A stretch of 8,721 bases of DNA from contig JAQGNM010000111.1 of NCBI GenBank assembly GCA_028291845.1, positions 1 through 8,721 on the forward strand. Direction: 5' to 3'. This DNA is from Massilia sp. (GTDB lineage Bacteria; Pseudomonadota; Gammaproteobacteria; Burkholderiales; Burkholderiaceae_D). The notes under the pieces were generated by a model that was not told the DNA's origin, did not search any database, and worked only from the letters and a program-made list of their open reading frames with translations. The translations under genes were made by a program, and so were the position numbers. Below, in pieces: positions 7,268-8,721 of the stretch. Within the stretch, counting starts at the first letter, position 1. Every line of letters begins with the position of its first letter.

Positions 7268-8721
7268 TCAAGCGCCGCGTCGCTTGGCGGCGTAGGCTGC
7301 CAGATGGACGATGGCCGCCAATTGCTGCACCAGATCGTCCATCTGTTCTGCCGGCACCTGTGCGAAACCGAGCATCAGTCCGATCCAGCCGGACTGGCGC
7401 GCGATGTCGTGTGTGCTCAGCGCGTTGACCGCGATGCCGTACGCCAGTGCCTGCGAAGCAATGGCGACGTCGTCGATGCGTGCGTCCTTCAAGCGCAGCG
7501 ACAGGTGCATGCCTGCGCTGCCGCCATGCACGCTCGCCACCGCTCCCAGGTGCCGGTTCAGCGCGGCCACCAGCGCATCCCTGCGCTGCCGGTAAAGACG
7601 CCGCATGCGGCGCAGGTGTCGCGCGAACTGGCCGCTGCGCAGGAAATCAGCCAGCGCCATCTGCTCGGCCACGCGGCCGCGCGCCGACGACTGCGCGCGC
7701 ATCTGCGCGAACGCCGCGGCCAGCGAGTGCGGCACCACCACGAAGCCCAGACGCAGCGACGGAAACATTGTCTTGCTGAAGGTGCCCAGGTAAATCACTG
7801 GCGCGTCCGGCGCCAGCCCTTGCATCGCATGCAGCGGCGCGCCGTCGTGGCGAAATTCGCTGTCGTAGTCGTCTTCGATGATCAAAGCGCCGGCGGTTCT
7901 GGCGGCGGCAATCAGCGCATGCCGGCGGCGCAGACTCAATACGCTGCCAACAGGGTACTGGTGCGACGGCGTGGTGTAAACCAGGCGCGGAGGGCGCAGC
8001 AGCCAGTCCTGGTCGACCGGTGCGATGCCTTCGTCGTCGACGTCGATGCCCGCCACCTGCAAACCGGCGGCGCGCGCTGCCGCCAGCGCGCCGCCATAGC
8101 CCGGGTTCTCGAGCCAGATGGTATCGCCGGCGTCGGCCAGCGCGTGCATGCACAGGTCGAGACTGCTCTGAGTGCCGTCGGTGATGAACACCTGGCTGGC
8201 GTCGCACAGCACACCACGCGATGCGCGCAGATGGTCGGCGATGGCGGCGCGCAGCTGCGGTTCGCCCGCGGCGTCGCCATAATTGAGTTGAACAAGGCTC
8301 ATGGCGCGCTGCGCGCGCTCGAGGGTGCGCCGCCACAGGGCAATCGGAAAATGATCGAGGGCTGGTACGCCCGGCACAAATGCGCCCATGCGATCGGCCG
8401 GTCCGGCCACGGCGCGCAAATCGCGCACCCGTTGCGACAGGCCCGGCGCTGGCGTCAACGTTCGCAACTGCGGCGCCGCCGATGCTACTGACAGCGCCGC
8501 CCCAGCATCGACAACCGCACCCACCGCGGCCACCACCGTGCCGCGCCGGTCGGTACTGACGAAGCCTTCGCTGGCCAGCTGCTCGTAGGCGTACAGCACC
8601 GTGTTGCGCGCCACCCCGAGCTCCTGCGCCAGCGTGCGCGAGGCGGCCAGCCTGGTGCCGGCCGCGAGGGTACCGTCGCGGATCGCCGCGCGCAGGCACT
8701 CGTGCAACAGGCGCTGGCGCG
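7268..8721 (-). CDS. MocR-type transcriptional regulator (GntR winged helix plus aminotransferase domain), 5' end cut
   Basis: The frame is open to the right edge, so the N-terminus is missing; the first TTG at 8707 is an internal codon, not a supported start. From there 479 residues are visible. The GntR winged-helix part is LRAAIRDGTLAAGTRLAASRTLAQELGVARNTVLYAYEQLASEGFV (about 5-50). A linker follows, then a fold-type I aminotransferase-like domain (about 110-470) with SHQYPVG (248-254), EDDYDSEF (278-285) and GTFSKTMFPSLRLGF, where Lys312 should bind pyridoxal phosphate. Such proteins use PLP or its adducts to control genes of vitamin B6, GABA, taurine or similar metabolism. It converges with the porin gene and probably controls genes to the right. 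It is not a sigma-54 activator, so it is unlikely to drive the neighbouring promoters directly. Confidence 0.9.
   Translation of the reverse strand, partial: RQRLLHECLRAAIRDGTLAAGTRLAASRTLAQELGVARNTVLYAYEQLASEGFVSTDRRGTVVAAVGAVVDAGAALSVASAAPQLRTLTPAPGLSQRVRDLRAVAGPADRMGAFVPGVPALDHFPIALWRRTLERAQRAMSLVQLNYGDAAGEPQLRAAIADHLRASRGVLCDASQVFITDGTQSSLDLCMHALADAGDTIWLENPGYGGALAAARAAGLQVAGIDVDDEGIAPVDQDWLLRPPRLVYTTPSHQYPVGSVLSLRRRHALIAAARTAGALIIEDDYDSEFRHDGAPLHAMQGLAPDAPVIYLGTFSKTMFPSLRLGFVVVPHSLAAAFAQMRAQSSARGRVAEQMALADFLRSGQFARHLRRMRRLYRQRRDALVAALNRHLGAVASVHGGSAGMHLSLRLKDARIDDVAIASQALAYGIAVNALSTHDIARQSGWIGLMLGFAQVPAEQMDDLVQQLAAIVHLAAYAAKRRGA

Noticed and set aside
7202..8491. Long plus-strand open frame of 429 codons
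   Set aside because: It is antisense to the MocR regulator, rich in His, Arg and Ala, with no domain or ribosome site that supports it.

Overview
The window looks like chromosomal DNA of a high-GC Gram-negative bacterium. The outer-membrane proteins, the codon bias and the gene types suggest a betaproteobacterium, with Oxalobacteraceae (Massilia, Janthinobacterium, Duganella type) as my best guess. That placement is inference from general character; no rRNA or marker gene is present.

Layout from left to right: (a) 1-146, a non-coding tail with two short inverted repeats. (b) 147-2315, minus strand, a TonB-dependent outer-membrane receptor that strongly resembles E. coli YncD, now called PqqU, the PQQ uptake receptor. 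(c) 2316-2487, a divergent control region. (d) 2488-3432, plus strand, a secreted seven-bladed YVTN beta-propeller of the 'PQQ-dependent catabolism-associated' type. (e) 3592-5112 and 5123-5527, an operon of an ExaC/AcoD/AldB-type aldehyde dehydrogenase and its usual DUF779 partner. (f) 5528-6031, a 504-bp intergenic region with a strong terminator inside a larger inverted repeat, a degenerate 20/23-bp tandem array, an AT-rich dyad and a promoter. (g) 6032-7186, an outer-membrane porin. (h) 7268-8721, minus strand, a MocR/GntR-aminotransferase regulator cut by the right edge.

The main result is regulatory. Each of the four transcription units pqqU, beta-propeller, aldehyde dehydrogenase-DUF779 and porin has a sequence matching the sigma-54 -24/-12 promoter a short distance upstream. 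All have the exact GG-N10-GC geometry and the correct orientation. They read TGGCAGG-N4-TTGCT, TGGCACG-N4-TTGCA, TGGCACG-N4-TTGCG and GGGCACG-N4-TTGCC. This suggests one sigma-54 regulon, probably switched on by an enhancer-binding protein encoded outside the window.

Functionally the genes fit periplasmic alcohol oxidation by a PQQ-dependent dehydrogenase. PqqU would bring the cofactor across the outer membrane, the propeller is a periplasmic accessory protein of unknown detail, the aldehyde dehydrogenase would oxidise the aldehyde to the acid in the cytoplasm, and the porin may admit small solutes. No PQQ-dependent dehydrogenase and no PQQ biosynthesis gene lies in the window, so the pathway assignment is inference from the families and their shared control.
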